64,000 bases of DNA. Origin: JAPOUP01 sp965199865. Its GTDB lineage: Bacteria > Pseudomonadota > Alphaproteobacteria > Rhodobacterales > Rhodobacteraceae. A program made the translations under genes and the position numbers. Where the stretch lies: assembly GCA_965199865.1 (NCBI GenBank), contig CBDATU010000011.1, positions 62,001 through 126,000 on the forward strand. Direction: 5' to 3'. The notes beneath the pieces were generated by a model that did not search any database, was not told the origin of the DNA, and saw only the letters and a list, made by a program, of their open reading frames with translations. How positions within the stretch are numbered: the first letter of the stretch is position 1; each line of letters begins with the position of its first letter. This document shows, piece after piece, positions 37,638-47,611 of this stretch.

Positions 37638-37879
37638 ATGAACTTTGAGTATGACCCTACCAAAGGCGCCTCGAACCTGTCGAAGCATGGCATCGACTTT
37701 GACCGGGCACAGGCCCTATGGGATGACCCGTGGATTCTTGAGGCACCAGCTAGGACCGGGGACCAGCCGCGCTTCCTGTCGATAGGCAGGATCGGGGAAA
37801 GGCACTGGACGCCGCGGGACGGATCATCACTGTGCGCCGCGCTCGAATAGAGGAGATCAGCCGCTATGAAGGCAAGTAA
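37638..37879 (+). pseudogene. brnT: BrnT-family toxin, frameshifted
   Basis: It begins MNFEYDPTKGASNLSKHGIDFDRAQALWDD and continues RFLSIGRIGERHW, the BrnT ribonuclease-toxin pattern. Near 37800-37815 the frame shifts, and the usual end GRIITVRRARIEEISRYEGK is found in another phase, ending at TAA 37877-37879. That end overlaps the antitoxin start by 14 bases, as in normal brnTA operons. In its own frame the protein stops at 37850 with an unrelated tail. The toxin is probably inactive. Confidence 0.85.
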
Positions 37880-38090
37880 GTTCGACAGGAGGTTCGATGA
37901 TGGGGAGGATGTCAGCGATGTGATCGACTGGTCCCGGGCCCACTGCCGGAACCATCGGCCCCAGCGCGTGAACGTGGATTTCCCTGTGTGGGTCGTGGAC
38001 AGTCTGGACAGGCAGGCCCGCCATTTGGGCGTAACCCGGCAGTCGCTGATCAAACTGTGGGTCGCAGAGCGCCTGCTGCAGAATCGGTGA
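37866..38090 (+). CDS. brnA: BrnA-family antitoxin
   Basis: The protein has 74 residues and ends with a ribbon-helix-helix: RVNVDFPVWVVDSLDRQARHLGVTRQSLIKLWVAERL. The N-terminal half (KFDRRFDDGEDVSDVIDW) is the toxin-binding part typical of BrnA. It overlaps the frameshifted toxin gene. BrnA proteins neutralise BrnT and repress their own promoter. Intact while its toxin is broken, which is the expected direction of decay. Confidence 0.88.
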   Translation: MKASKFDRRFDDGEDVSDVIDWSRAHCRNHRPQRVNVDFPVWVVDSLDRQARHLGVTRQSLIKLWVAERLLQNR

Positions 38091-38229
38091 CGCGGGAAAG
38101 CCTCCTGCCGTCCGCGCTGTTGACGGAGCCGCTGGACCGGGTGGGCCTGATCCGGCGGGCGAGTGCGTGGTCGTTGGGCACCGATCATGTTCAATGTTGG
38201 CACGCACCGGTAACGGGGAGATGGGGGCG

Positions 38230-38610
38230 TTAAGGCCACCGGACAATTGCTATTACGAGACCCCACTTCCACTTCGAAGCGCAACAAAGGGCCGATGACG
38301 GAGTGAGGGCGGAAATCGGCCGGCCCGCTCTCGACTTCATCGAGGAGGACGTGCTCACCGTCCTTTGCGTCGGGATGGGCGGGTACTGGTTCAGGAACGT
38401 CTGCGCTCCGCCCTTCGATGCGCTCACCATCCGCCGGGGCTGCCATCGACATCGGACGCCACCTCGGCTTCATCCCCTCCAGGCGGTAGCCCCTGCCAGG
38501 AACCGAGAAGACGGGGAAGGGCATGAAATATCTCCTGCGGGCAACAGAAATGTACAGGGCGATGACGGGTCGGGCCGATCCTACGGCGTTAACAGAAGTA
38601 CAGTGACTGG
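38230..38610 (+). pseudogene. Remnant of a type B-like Tn5-family transposase, C-terminal end
   Basis: The translation IGRPALDFIEEDVLTVLCVGMGGYWFRN and PPFDALTI corresponds to RPALDFLDEDELTALWIGLEDYGFRD and PPFDGFTI of the type B element. The remainder (GRHLGFIPSRRQPLPGTE, GKGMKYLLRATEMYRAM) is spread over shifted frames. The element end survives as ACAGTGAC near 38600. Old, inactive. Confidence 0.75.
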
Positions 38611-38684
38611 TCGTGGACTTCGCACGGTCTTTCCTTCCTGCGCACTGGCACCACCGACAGGGTGTTGTGCGAAGGAATACCATG

Positions 38685-39000
38685 GATGAGAACAGGCAGC
38701 CGGGGTGGAAAATCCAGCCTGCGTTCACCATATTCGGCGATGTCGACGAAACTTTCGCACCCGGCCACCGTCCTGCAGAGGAACGGCAGAAGGATCTCAT
38801 CAAGCGGATGGAGAACCTCCGACCGCTGCCGGGGGGACTTGATAAAGCTGACTGGAATGATTTTGTTGTTTCACGGCACCGCTCCTTGGATCGTGCCTAT
38901 TGCAGCCTTGAACCAGACGGCCACCGTCTGGGCAACCACACTCACATTCACGCGATACCCCTACCATCTCAGGGTTCCCATCCTGACAATCACTGGATAG
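38685..39000 (+). pseudogene. Unidentified coding remnant upstream of the peptidase gene
   Basis: A frame open from 38613 runs into the peptidase gene and reads plausibly as protein at the start (RQPGWKIQPAFTIFGDVDE, then RPAEERQKDLIKRMENL). Its second half (ADWNDFVV, and in another phase FHGTAPW) is similar in DNA and peptide to 6490-6624. It may be a decayed gene of an unknown family that occurs twice here, not part of the peptidase. Confidence 0.35.
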
Positions 39001-39038
39001 TTGTGCTGTCCGGGAAGGGAAGCGCAGGATACGGAACA

Positions 39039-39731
39039 ATGAGTCAGGCGGTGCTGAAGGGCGACCCTTCCGTAGAAATTCATTTGCGCCGATCATCGCG
39101 CGCCAAGAGGATTTCGCTGCGGGTTTCCGAATTTGACGGACGCGTGACCCTAACGGTTCCAGAGACCACGGACGTCAGTAAGGCTTTCGCCTTTGCCGAG
39201 GAAAAGTCTGACTGGATCCGAAAGCAGCTGTCGCGTCGTGTCACGCCCATTGCTGTCGGCGTCGGTGCGACCATTCCGGTAAATGGTCAGGAGGTTGTGA
39301 TCGAGTCCGGACCCGTCAGGCGTGCGGAAATTCGGGATGGCAGGCTCGTCGTTCCCAATCCACCAGATATGGCTGCCGCCCGGGTGAAGGCATTCCTGAA
39401 GATTTCCGCGCGTTCGGTGCTTGCCGAGCTATGCCAGCGATACAGTGGCAGGCTGGCCCGACCCTACGGGAAAATAACGCTGCGAGATACAAGGTCGCGC
39501 TGGGGTTCCTGCTCGACCCAGGGTGACTTGATGTTCTCCTGGCGCCTGGCGATGGCACCGCGTGAAGTGCTCGACTATGTCGCTGCCCATGAGGTGGCGC
39601 ACCTGGCCGAGATGAACCACTCCTCTGCGTACTGGGCAGTCGTCGCACGAATATGCCCAGGATACGCTGGTCCGCGCGCTTGGCTGAAGGAGAACGGCCG
39701 GAAACTCCATCGGTACCGATTCGAGGATTGA
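39039..39731 (+). CDS. YgjP-type metal-dependent hydrolase (M48/DUF45)
   Basis: The protein has 230 residues. The catalytic zinc motif HEVAHLAEMNHSSAYW (HExxH with a downstream His) is preceded by GKITLRDTRSRWGSCSTQGDLMFSWRLAMAP, the standard DUF45/YgjP core. The N-terminus (EIHLRRSSRAKRISLRV) also fits the family. The start at 39039 gives the family length; the frame extends upstream to 38613, but that region looks unrelated. It is expected to be a cytoplasmic metalloprotease-like hydrolase of unknown substrate. Complete. Confidence 0.9.
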   Translation: MSQAVLKGDPSVEIHLRRSSRAKRISLRVSEFDGRVTLTVPETTDVSKAFAFAEEKSDWIRKQLSRRVTPIAVGVGATIPVNGQEVVIESGPVRRAEIRDGRLVVPNPPDMAAARVKAFLKISARSVLAELCQRYSGRLARPYGKITLRDTRSRWGSCSTQGDLMFSWRLAMAPREVLDYVAAHEVAHLAEMNHSSAYWAVVARICPGYAGPRAWLKENGRKLHRYRFED

Positions 39732-40608
39732 CCGGAACCACCATCCGACAGACGGCCTCAATCCATGTCGATACCGTCCCGCCCGAGCGACTTCCCTGCG
39801 TCGCTCCAGGATACTGGTCTACCTGGCATCGCACGGCGGGATTACGCGAGGGGAACAGCCCTCGACATGGCGTTGACCACCAGGGAGGTGGCAAAGAATT
39901 CGGCGTGTCCATGATATCGGCGCACGAAGCTCCAAGGCGACTGACGGCTAAGGGTGCCAAGGCAGCTTCGACTTCTGGATGGGTATCAACACCGGATCCT
40001 TCGAATGAGCGGACCGAGAAACTGTCCGCAGCTTCTCTGCAATTGGCAGACTGGGCTTTGCCACCTGCACCATATGTGCTGACTAAGCGTCTTCGGGCGA
40101 TCATTCTCTCGGTCAGCATGGTCGTCGCGAAACCGGATGTCATGGGCTGCATTCGGGTAGCCTCTAAATTTCATCGCCTGCTCCATCTGCATGTGCATGC
40201 GCCCACTATGCTGGCAATGGCCAAAATGCGGTCAAGCTGCAGTTTGGACCGACCAATCGCTGGCTCTGCAGTCTCCTATACCGATCTGGGATACCGCGGC
40301 GCCAGGAGTCGATTGCGGCTGCGCTACTCGTAGGCGACGAGCCGGAACTCCGTCCTGCGGTACTGATGGAAGTATTCCAGGGACTGCGTGGGTTGGCTGG
40401 AAGAAGCCTTCGCCAGTCCCTGCGAGTATATTGGGCCGACGCCTGAACAGAGGCTATGCAATCCAGATTCGGGACGGTATGCCGAACCGGAAATCCAAAT
40501 CCCCTGAGTGTTTAGCCGCCATTGTCACGGCGCTGACTTGGCATAACTCCCGATCGAATGAAGACCGTGCCTCATGAACAATGCGGGCCCGATGCCTTGA
40601 GGTGCTTC
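39732..40608. other. No gene recognised
   Basis: 877 bases between the peptidase and lpd. Short frames in several phases have no family resemblance; one reads YTDLGYRGARS (near 40280), faintly like a transposase D-motif, and another on the minus strand starts MQPMTSGFATTMLTE. Probably degraded mobile DNA. Confidence 0.45.
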
Positions 40609-41997
40609 CTAAGCGTGTATCGGCCCGTCTCCGCATGCGAGGGCGGCCTCCCGCACAGCTTCGGAATAGGTCGGATGCGCATGGCAGGTGCGCGCCAGGT
40701 CCTCGGCCGCAGCCCCGAATTCCATCGCAACGCAGACTTCGTGAATCAGGTCTCCGGCAGCCGGGCCAATGATGTGACAGCCCAGGATTCGGTCAGTCTC
40801 CGAGTCTGCGAGAAGCTTCACGAACCCTTCGCTGGAGAAGCTGGCCTTGGCGCGGCCGTTGCCCATGAAACTGAACTTGCCGACCTTGTATGCTCGCCCT
40901 TTCTCCTTAAGGCTCTCCTCCGTTTCGCCCACGCTCGCCACTTCCGGATGTGTGTAGATGACGCTTGGAATCACCCCATAGTTCACGTGGCCTGCCTGGC
41001 CAGCCAGGTTTTCGGCCACCGCCATGCCTTCGTCTTCGGCCTTATGCGCCAGCATCGGTCCGTCAATGCAGTCCCCGATCGCATATACCCCACCGATATT
41101 CGTAGCGTAACGGGAATCTGTCCGTATCTGGCCACCATCGGACATATTCACCCCAAGCGAAGCCAGTTCCAGCCCCTGCGTGAAGGGTCTGCGCCCCGTT
41201 GCGACCAGAACCGTATCGGCCTCGAGCACGGTCTCCTCATCGGATTTGCGAAGTCTGTAGGTCGTGCTGGCCTTTGTTTTGGTGGTCTCGACTTTCTGTA
41301 CCGCCGCTCCGGTGATGAATTTCAGGCCCTGTCTCTTCAATGTCCGCTGGAAGACCTTGGCCGTCTCGGCGTCAGTTCCGGGAACTATGCGGTCGAGATA
41401 CTCAATGACCGTCACATCCGATCCAAGCCGACTGTAAGCTGAACCAAGCTCGAGACCGATCACGCCCGCCCCGATCACGGCGAGTCTTTTGGGAATTTTC
41501 GGCAGTTCCAGCGCTCCGGTGGAGGACACGACTATCCGCTCATCGATCTCAACCCCTGGGATCGTTGCACTGTCCGAGCCGGTGGCAATGACAATGGCCT
41601 TCGCCTCATGGACCTGGTCGCCGACAGATACCTGACCTGGCGCGGGAATCGATGCCCAGCCTTTAAGCCAGTCCACTTTGTTCTTCTTGAACAGGAACTC
41701 GATTCCCTTCGTGTTCTGGCCTATGATGCCGTCCTTGTAAGCCAGCATCGCTTCCCAGTCGACTTTCGGGTCGGATGTCTTCACGCCCATTCTGGCAAAG
41801 TTATGTTTCGCCTCCTGTAGGGAATGGCTCGCATGCAGGAGTGCCTTGGAGGGAATGCAGCCGACATTCAGGCATGTGCCACCAAGTGTCTCCCTACCTT
41901 CGGCGCAGGCGGTTTTCAGACCAAGCTGGGCGCAGCGGATGGCGCAGACATAGCCGCCCGGCCCTGCACCGATTACGATGACGTCATAAGTGGACAT
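40609..41997 (-). CDS. lpdA: Dihydrolipoyl dehydrogenase (E3)
   Basis: The protein has 462 residues. The FAD motif is VIVIGAGPGGYVCAIR and the redox-active disulfide is GGTCLNVGCIPSKALLH. The NAD motif is AVIGAGVIGLELGSAYSRLG, with a second FAD motif YAIGDCIDGPMLAHKAEDEG, and the C-terminal catalytic histidine is in HAHPTYSEAV. It regenerates the oxidised lipoyl group of the E2 subunit and reduces NAD. It is last in the sucA-sucB-lpd part of the TCA cluster, 69 bases after sucB, so it is dedicated to the 2-oxoglutarate dehydrogenase complex. Confidence 0.97.
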   Translation of the reverse strand: MSTYDVIVIGAGPGGYVCAIRCAQLGLKTACAEGRETLGGTCLNVGCIPSKALLHASHSLQEAKHNFARMGVKTSDPKVDWEAMLAYKDGIIGQNTKGIEFLFKKNKVDWLKGWASIPAPGQVSVGDQVHEAKAIVIATGSDSATIPGVEIDERIVVSSTGALELPKIPKRLAVIGAGVIGLELGSAYSRLGSDVTVIEYLDRIVPGTDAETAKVFQRTLKRQGLKFITGAAVQKVETTKTKASTTYRLRKSDEETVLEADTVLVATGRRPFTQGLELASLGVNMSDGGQIRTDSRYATNIGGVYAIGDCIDGPMLAHKAEDEGMAVAENLAGQAGHVNYGVIPSVIYTHPEVASVGETEESLKEKGRAYKVGKFSFMGNGRAKASFSSEGFVKLLADSETDRILGCHIIGPAAGDLIHEVCVAMEFGAAAEDLARTCHAHPTYSEAVREAALACGDGPIHA

Positions 41998-42066
41998 GTT
42001 ACCTCCTTGGACGGGATACCGTTGGGAAGTCTGAACGCCACGCCAATGCGCCGCATTTCCGAACGG

Positions 42067-43545
42067 CTAGAGATCCATCAGCAGGCGTCGTGGATCCTCC
42101 AGTGCTTCCTTTACACGGACAAGGAAGGTTACCGCTCCTTTTCCGTCAACGATTCGGTGGTCGTAGGAGAGCGCCAGATACATCATGGGCCGTGCGACGA
42201 TCTCGCCATTCAAGACCATCGGACGCTGCTGAATCCTGTGCATTCCAAGTATGCCTGACTGAGGCGGATTGAGAATTGGGGAGGACATGAGCGAACCGTA
42301 TATGCCACCGTTCGAAAGCGTGAACGTTCCGCCCTGTAGCTCCGCCATGGTGAGCTTACCATCCCTCGCGCGGAGACCCAGTTCAGCGATCCTTTTCTCT
42401 ATGTCGGCGAAGCTAAGGCGGTCGGCGTCGCGCACGACCGGAACCACAAGGCCGGTTGGCGTGCCCACCGCCACCCCCATATGGACGAAGTTCTTGTAGA
42501 CGATGTCCGTGCCATCAATTTCCGCGTTGACCTCCGGCACCTCTCTGAGGGCGTGGCAACAGGCTTTGGTGAAAAATGACATGAAGCCCAGTTTCACGCC
42601 GTGCTTCCTTTCGAAGAGCTCCTTGTATTCGCTGCGGATGTCCATGACGGTGCCCATATCGACCTCGTTATAGGTCGTGAGCATTGCGGCGGTGTTCTGT
42701 GCTTCCTTGAGGCGCCGGGCAACGGTCTGGCGCAGGCGGCTCATGCGCACGCGCTCCTCACGGGGGGCGTCCTCAGCGGATACCGGGGCGCGTGGAGGAG
42801 TGTTCGGGGACGGAGGCCCCGGTTGCGCTGGACCTGCGGCCGGGGCCTCAAGGGTGGCGTTTACATCTTCCTTCATGATCCTGCCATCCCTCCCGCTGCC
42901 TTTCACCTGATCCCTGGTAAGTCCGTGTTCCGTCATAAGTTTCCTGGCGGAAGGAGCATTCTCGATGTCCCTGCCGGTTACGCTGGAAGTTACCGTGGAG
43001 GAACCGCCGCCGGAACTGAGCACGGCGAGCCTGCCATTGGCGCTGACGGAACTGCCTTCCGGAGCTAGGATCTCCGTAAGCGTGCCGGGCGTGGGCGAGG
43101 GAACCTCGAAGGAAACCTTGTCGGTTTCCAGTTCGCACAGCATCTCGTCCTGAGCAACGGTGTCGCCGATTGCCTTGAACCAGGTGGAAACCGTGGCTTC
43201 AGTCACGGATTCGCCCAGGGCAGGTACCACAACATCGACCGAAGCGGTTTCATCCGGGCTTGGGCTGGGCCCGGCTGCTGCCGGTTCTGAGCTAACGGGA
43301 GCGATGTCGGTATCCGTAACGGTTGCGAGCAGTGCATCAACCCCAACTGCACTTCCTTCCGCTGCGACAATCTCTCCCAGAAGGCCGGAAGCGGGCGAGC
43401 GGACCTCGACCGTAACCTTGTCTGTCTCCAGTTCGCATAACATCTCATCAGCACTCACGGAGTCTCCTGATCGCTTGAACCAGGTTGCCACGGTCGCCTC
43501 CGTGACGCTTTCTCCGAGGGGGGGGACGCGGATTTCGATACTCAT
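42067..43545 (-). CDS. sucB: Dihydrolipoamide succinyltransferase (E2o), two lipoyl domains
   Basis: The protein has 492 residues from the ATG at 43545 (MSIEIRVPPLGESVTEA); an ATG at 43560 overlapping sucA is possible. Two lipoyl domains occur in tandem: CELETDKVTVEV (about residues 1-75) and CELETDKVSFEV (about 103-178), each with a lipoylatable lysine. The peripheral subunit-binding domain is PSARKLMTEHGLTRDQVKGS, and the catalytic core ends with SYDHRIVDGKGAVTFL (active histidine). It transfers the succinyl group to CoA. Two lipoyl domains are more than the single one usual in Gram-negative E2o. Confidence 0.95.
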   Translation of the reverse strand: MSIEIRVPPLGESVTEATVATWFKRSGDSVSADEMLCELETDKVTVEVRSPASGLLGEIVAAEGSAVGVDALLATVTDTDIAPVSSEPAAAGPSPSPDETASVDVVVPALGESVTEATVSTWFKAIGDTVAQDEMLCELETDKVSFEVPSPTPGTLTEILAPEGSSVSANGRLAVLSSGGGSSTVTSSVTGRDIENAPSARKLMTEHGLTRDQVKGSGRDGRIMKEDVNATLEAPAAGPAQPGPPSPNTPPRAPVSAEDAPREERVRMSRLRQTVARRLKEAQNTAAMLTTYNEVDMGTVMDIRSEYKELFERKHGVKLGFMSFFTKACCHALREVPEVNAEIDGTDIVYKNFVHMGVAVGTPTGLVVPVVRDADRLSFADIEKRIAELGLRARDGKLTMAELQGGTFTLSNGGIYGSLMSSPILNPPQSGILGMHRIQQRPMVLNGEIVARPMMYLALSYDHRIVDGKGAVTFLVRVKEALEDPRRLLMDL

Positions 43546-43552
43546 GGCGTTG

Positions 43553-46510
43553 TCATCCATTCAAATCTAGCGCGGCGTTGACCAGCGCCTGTTGCTGTGC
43601 CTGGTGAGCGGAGGCAAGCCCCGTTGCGGGAGAGGCCGACGCGGGTCGACCAGCGTAGGCTGGGCGGGTGTGTTTGGCCTTGATCCGTTTCAGTGTCCAT
43701 TCAATGTTGGGCTCAATGAAAGACCAGGCACCCTGATTCTTGGGTTCTTCCTGGCACCAGATCATCTCCGCGTCCCTGAAACGTCCCAGTTCCTTGACAA
43801 GGCTCCGCGCCGGGAATGGATAGAACTGTTCGATCCGCAGGAGATAGATGTCGTCGATCCCTTCAGCGTCTCTCCTGTCAAGCAGGTCGAAATAAACCTT
43901 CCCGGAGCACAGGACAACCCGCCTGATCCTTTTGTCCTCCACCAACTCGGTATCGGAGTTTCCCTTCTGCGCATCGTCCCATAGAACCCTGTGAAACGAG
44001 CTGCCGCTGACGAAGTCCGATGCTTCTGAGATGCAGAGCCTGTGGCGCAGGAGAGATTTCGGAGTCATCAGTACCAGCGGCTTTCTGAAGCTGCGGTGCA
44101 TCTGGCGGCGCAGTGCGTGGAAGTAGTTGGCGGGTGTCGTGCAATTGGCCACGATCCAGTTGTCTTCGGCGCAGAGTTGCAGAAACCGTTCCAGACGGGC
44201 GGAACTGTGCTCCGGCCCTTGGCCCTCGAATCCGTGCGGCAGCAGCATGACAAGCCCTGACATCCTGAGCCACTTACGCTCTCCGGAACTGATGAACTGA
44301 TCGAACATGATCTGGGCGCCGTTGGCAAAATCACCGAACTGTGCCTCCCAGAGCGTCAGGGCGTTCGGTTCGGCGAGCGAGTATCCATATTCGAACCCCA
44401 GCACCGCGTATTCCGAAAGCATCGAATCGATGACCTCGTATTTCGCCTGGCCCTCCCGTATTTCGTTCAGCGGGTAATGGCGCTCCTCGGACTCCTGGTC
44501 GATGAATGCGGAATGGCGCTGACTGAACGTGCCGCGTGTCGCATCCTGGCCGGAGAGCCGCACTGGGTAGCCTTCAACCAGAAGGGAGCCGAAGGCGAGG
44601 GCCTCGGCTGTGGACCAGTCAAATCCCCTCCCGGCCTCGAACATCCGCCGCTTGGCCTCGATGAGCCTCCCGACAGTCCGATGCAGCGGATAGCCTTCCG
44701 GCACCCTGGTTAGCGCAACGCCGATATCACGCATGACCTTCTTCGTGATTGCGGTCTTGCCGCGCTGGTATTCCTTGCCTTCGCGGTCAAGGTGGCTCCA
44801 CTGTCCGTCAAGCCAGTCCGCCTTGTTAGGTCGATAGCTCCTGCCGCTCTCGAACTCCTCGTTGAGACGCGCCTGAAACGCAGCCTTCATGTCCTCGATC
44901 TCGCCCTCGGGAATCAGCCCGTCCCTTACGAGGCGTTCAGTGTAAAGGTTTAGCGTCGTTCGATGTTTCTTGATCCGGTTGTACATAATCGGATTCGTGA
45001 ACATTGGCTCGTCACCTTCGTTATGACCGAAGCGACGGTAGCAGAACATGTCGATGACGACGTCCTTGTGAAATTTCTGCCGGAATTCCGTAGCGACTTT
45101 GGCAGCATGCACAACCGCTTCAGGATCGTCGCCGTTGACGTGGAAGATCGGTGCCTCGACCATAAGCGCGATATCAGTCGGATAGGGACTCGAACGTGAG
45201 GAATGCGGTGCGGTTGTGAATCCGATCTGATTGTTTACGATGAGATGTATCGTACCCCCGGTCTTATGTCCGCGCAGTCCCGATAGGCCTAGGCATTCCG
45301 CCACGACCCCCTGGCCAGCAAAAGCCGCGTCTCCGTGCAGCAGTATCGGCAGAACGGCGATGCGATCATGATCGTCAAGCTGGTCCTGCTTGGCACGGGC
45401 TTTGCCAAGAACGACGGGGTTGACCGCCTCCAGATGGCTTGGATTCGCTGTCAGGCTGAGATGCACTGTGTTTCCGTCAAACTCTCGATCCGAGGACGTG
45501 CCAAGGTGATATTTCACGTCGCCGGAACCATCCACTTCATCAGGCTTGAAGCTTCCCCCCTGGAACTCGTTGAATATCGCCCTATAGGGTTTGCCCATAA
45601 CGTTCGCCAGCACGCTGAGGCGCCCGCGATGCGGCATGCCAATGACGATGTCCTTAACACCCAGCGCGCCGCTGCGTTTTATGATCTGCTCCATCGCGGG
45701 GATCAGCGCCTCGCCCCCGTCAAGGCCGAAACGCTTAGTTCCAGTGTATTTTATGTGTAGAAACTTTTCGAATCCTTCGGCCTCGACGAGTTTGTTGAGA
45801 ATTGCCCTCCGCCCGTTCTGCGTGAACACGATTTCCTTTCCGTAGCCCTCAATGCGTTCCTTCAGCCATCCAGCTTCGTCGGGATCCGAAATATGCATGT
45901 ATTGCAGGGCAAAGGTACCGCAATAGGTTCGCTTGACGATATCAAGGATTTCGCGAAGGGAGGCGAATTCCAGACCCAGCACATGGTCCAGGAAAATCCT
46001 TCTGTCCATGTCGGCTTCCGAGAAGCCGTAGGAATTCGGATCCAGTTCGGGATGAAAGGACTTGTCCCGCATGCCGAGCGGGTCGAGATCGGCTACGAGA
46101 TGGCCGCGAATTCTAAAGGAACGGATTAGCATCAGGGCGCGCACGCTGTCCTCAACCGCCTGCCTGATCTGCCCATTGCTGACCTCGACGCCCTCATCCT
46201 GCGCCCTGGCCCTGATCTTTTTCTCAATCTCCCGCGGCCTTGCGTCCAGCCATTGTCCGTCCAACGCCGCTATCCATTCATCCGTTGGCTGTGGCGGCCA
46301 GTCGGAGCGCGCCCATGAAGGGCCACCTACCTCGCGCCTGACGCTGGCAGTGTCATCCCCCATCTGCCGGAAATACAGCTGCCAGGCTTTCTCGACGGCG
46401 TCGGGGCTGTTGGTAAATCGGGCGTATAGTCGTTCAAGATACTCAGTATTCTGTCCATGTAGGAAGGAGGACGAATGAAAGGCTTCATTGGGGGTCTGTT
46501 CAGTCATCAT
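43553..46510 (-). CDS. sucA: 2-Oxoglutarate dehydrogenase E1 component
   Basis: The protein has 985 residues, of normal length. Landmarks are the N-terminal SSFLHGQNTEYLERLYARF, GMPHRGRLSVLANVMGKP, LHGDAAFAGQGVVAECL (thiamine diphosphate binding, GD) and the pyrimidine-binding part FEYGYSLAEPNALTLWEAQFGDFANGAQ. It decarboxylates 2-oxoglutarate and loads the succinyl group on SucB. It follows sucD after 140 bases and its stop lies within the upstream ATG of sucB, so sucAB are coupled. Intact. Confidence 0.97.
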   Translation of the reverse strand: MMTEQTPNEAFHSSSFLHGQNTEYLERLYARFTNSPDAVEKAWQLYFRQMGDDTASVRREVGGPSWARSDWPPQPTDEWIAALDGQWLDARPREIEKKIRARAQDEGVEVSNGQIRQAVEDSVRALMLIRSFRIRGHLVADLDPLGMRDKSFHPELDPNSYGFSEADMDRRIFLDHVLGLEFASLREILDIVKRTYCGTFALQYMHISDPDEAGWLKERIEGYGKEIVFTQNGRRAILNKLVEAEGFEKFLHIKYTGTKRFGLDGGEALIPAMEQIIKRSGALGVKDIVIGMPHRGRLSVLANVMGKPYRAIFNEFQGGSFKPDEVDGSGDVKYHLGTSSDREFDGNTVHLSLTANPSHLEAVNPVVLGKARAKQDQLDDHDRIAVLPILLHGDAAFAGQGVVAECLGLSGLRGHKTGGTIHLIVNNQIGFTTAPHSSRSSPYPTDIALMVEAPIFHVNGDDPEAVVHAAKVATEFRQKFHKDVVIDMFCYRRFGHNEGDEPMFTNPIMYNRIKKHRTTLNLYTERLVRDGLIPEGEIEDMKAAFQARLNEEFESGRSYRPNKADWLDGQWSHLDREGKEYQRGKTAITKKVMRDIGVALTRVPEGYPLHRTVGRLIEAKRRMFEAGRGFDWSTAEALAFGSLLVEGYPVRLSGQDATRGTFSQRHSAFIDQESEERHYPLNEIREGQAKYEVIDSMLSEYAVLGFEYGYSLAEPNALTLWEAQFGDFANGAQIMFDQFISSGERKWLRMSGLVMLLPHGFEGQGPEHSSARLERFLQLCAEDNWIVANCTTPANYFHALRRQMHRSFRKPLVLMTPKSLLRHRLCISEASDFVSGSSFHRVLWDDAQKGNSDTELVEDKRIRRVVLCSGKVYFDLLDRRDAEGIDDIYLLRIEQFYPFPARSLVKELGRFRDAEMIWCQEEPKNQGAWSFIEPNIEWTLKRIKAKHTRPAYAGRPASASPATGLASAHQAQQQALVNAALDLNG

Positions 46511-46650
46511 ACGTCACCGCTGTTGGAATGCATCGATTCTGGTTGACCGCCGCGTTATCAGGCCTGACCCGAATGTGTGGGCGAAATCCCACCGCTTTGC
46601 CGGGGCAGGTGGAATCTGACGACATGCCGACATCGTCTTCAGGGGGCACC

Positions 46651-47532
46651 TCATCCGATCGCCTCAATGATGGCCTCACCCAGACCGGCGGGGCTTTCGG
46701 CCACTACGATGCCAGCTGACCGCATGGCCTCTATCTTGTCCTCCGCTCCGCCCTTGCCGCCAGCGATGATTGCGCCTGCATGGCCCATGCGGCGACCCGG
46801 TGGCGCGGTGCGGCCAGCAATGAAACCAGCAACCGGTTTGCTGCGACCCTTCCGAGCCTCATCCTTCAGGAACTGGGCGGCGTCCTCCTCGGCGCTGCCG
46901 CCGATTTCGCCAATCACGACAATTGATTCAGTTTCTTCATCGGCGAGAAACAGTTCTAGCGCATCGATATGCTCAGTTCCCTTGATCGGGTCACCGCCGA
47001 TACCAATGCAGGTTGACTGGCCCAGCCCAACGTCAGTCGTCTGCTTGACGGCTTCATAGGTCAGGGTTCCCGAGCGGCTGATCACCCCAACCGAACCCCG
47101 TCTGTGGATATGGCCGGGCATAATGCCAATCTTGCAGGCGTCAGGGGTGATGATGCCGGGGCAGTTGGGGCCAATCAGACGGCTTTCCGAACCGTCCAGC
47201 GCCCGCTTGACCTTCACCATATCCAGAACCGGAATTCCTTCGGTGATGCAGACGATCAGTTCCATTCCAGCGTCGATGGCCTCAAGGATGGAGTCGGCCG
47301 CGAAGGGAGGTGGCACGTAGATTGCTGATGCATTGGCGGCTGTGGCCGCCATTGCCTCATGTACCGAGTTGAAGACTGGTAGCCCCAGATGTTCCAGCCC
47401 ACCCTTGCCTGGCGTCACCCCACCAACCATGCGGGTGCCGTAAGTGATCGCCTGCTCGGAGTGGAATGTTCCCTGGCTTCCCGTGAAGCCCTGGCAGATG
47501 ACCCTGGTGTTTTCGTCTACAAGCACTGCCAT
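46651..47532 (-). CDS. sucD: Succinyl-CoA synthetase alpha subunit
   Basis: The protein has 293 residues. It starts MAVLVDENTRVICQGFTGSQGTFHSEQAI and contains GTRMVGGVTPGKGG, RLIGPNCPGIITP and RMGHAGAII, where the histidine is phosphorylated in catalysis. Together with SucC it makes ATP or GTP from succinyl-CoA. It follows sucC after 79 bases. Complete. Confidence 0.97.
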   Translation of the reverse strand: MAVLVDENTRVICQGFTGSQGTFHSEQAITYGTRMVGGVTPGKGGLEHLGLPVFNSVHEAMAATAANASAIYVPPPFAADSILEAIDAGMELIVCITEGIPVLDMVKVKRALDGSESRLIGPNCPGIITPDACKIGIMPGHIHRRGSVGVISRSGTLTYEAVKQTTDVGLGQSTCIGIGGDPIKGTEHIDALELFLADEETESIVVIGEIGGSAEEDAAQFLKDEARKGRSKPVAGFIAGRTAPPGRRMGHAGAIIAGGKGGAEDKIEAMRSAGIVVAESPAGLGEAIIEAIG

Positions 47533-47611
47533 TCCGGGCGTCTCCTGTTGTCTTCAGCGCGACGGATGTCGCAATGCGTCGTCTTCGTGACTTCCTGTAG
47601 GCTGGTGGTGT

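Noticed and set aside
38613..39038. N-terminal extension of the YgjP-type protein
   Set aside because: The family length is reached from 39039, and the extension resembles the separate remnant at 6490-6624.
39316..40152. Minus-strand frame of 278 codons partly opposite the YgjP-type gene
   Set aside because: Overlaps a clear metallopeptidase gene, and its sequence resembles no protein.
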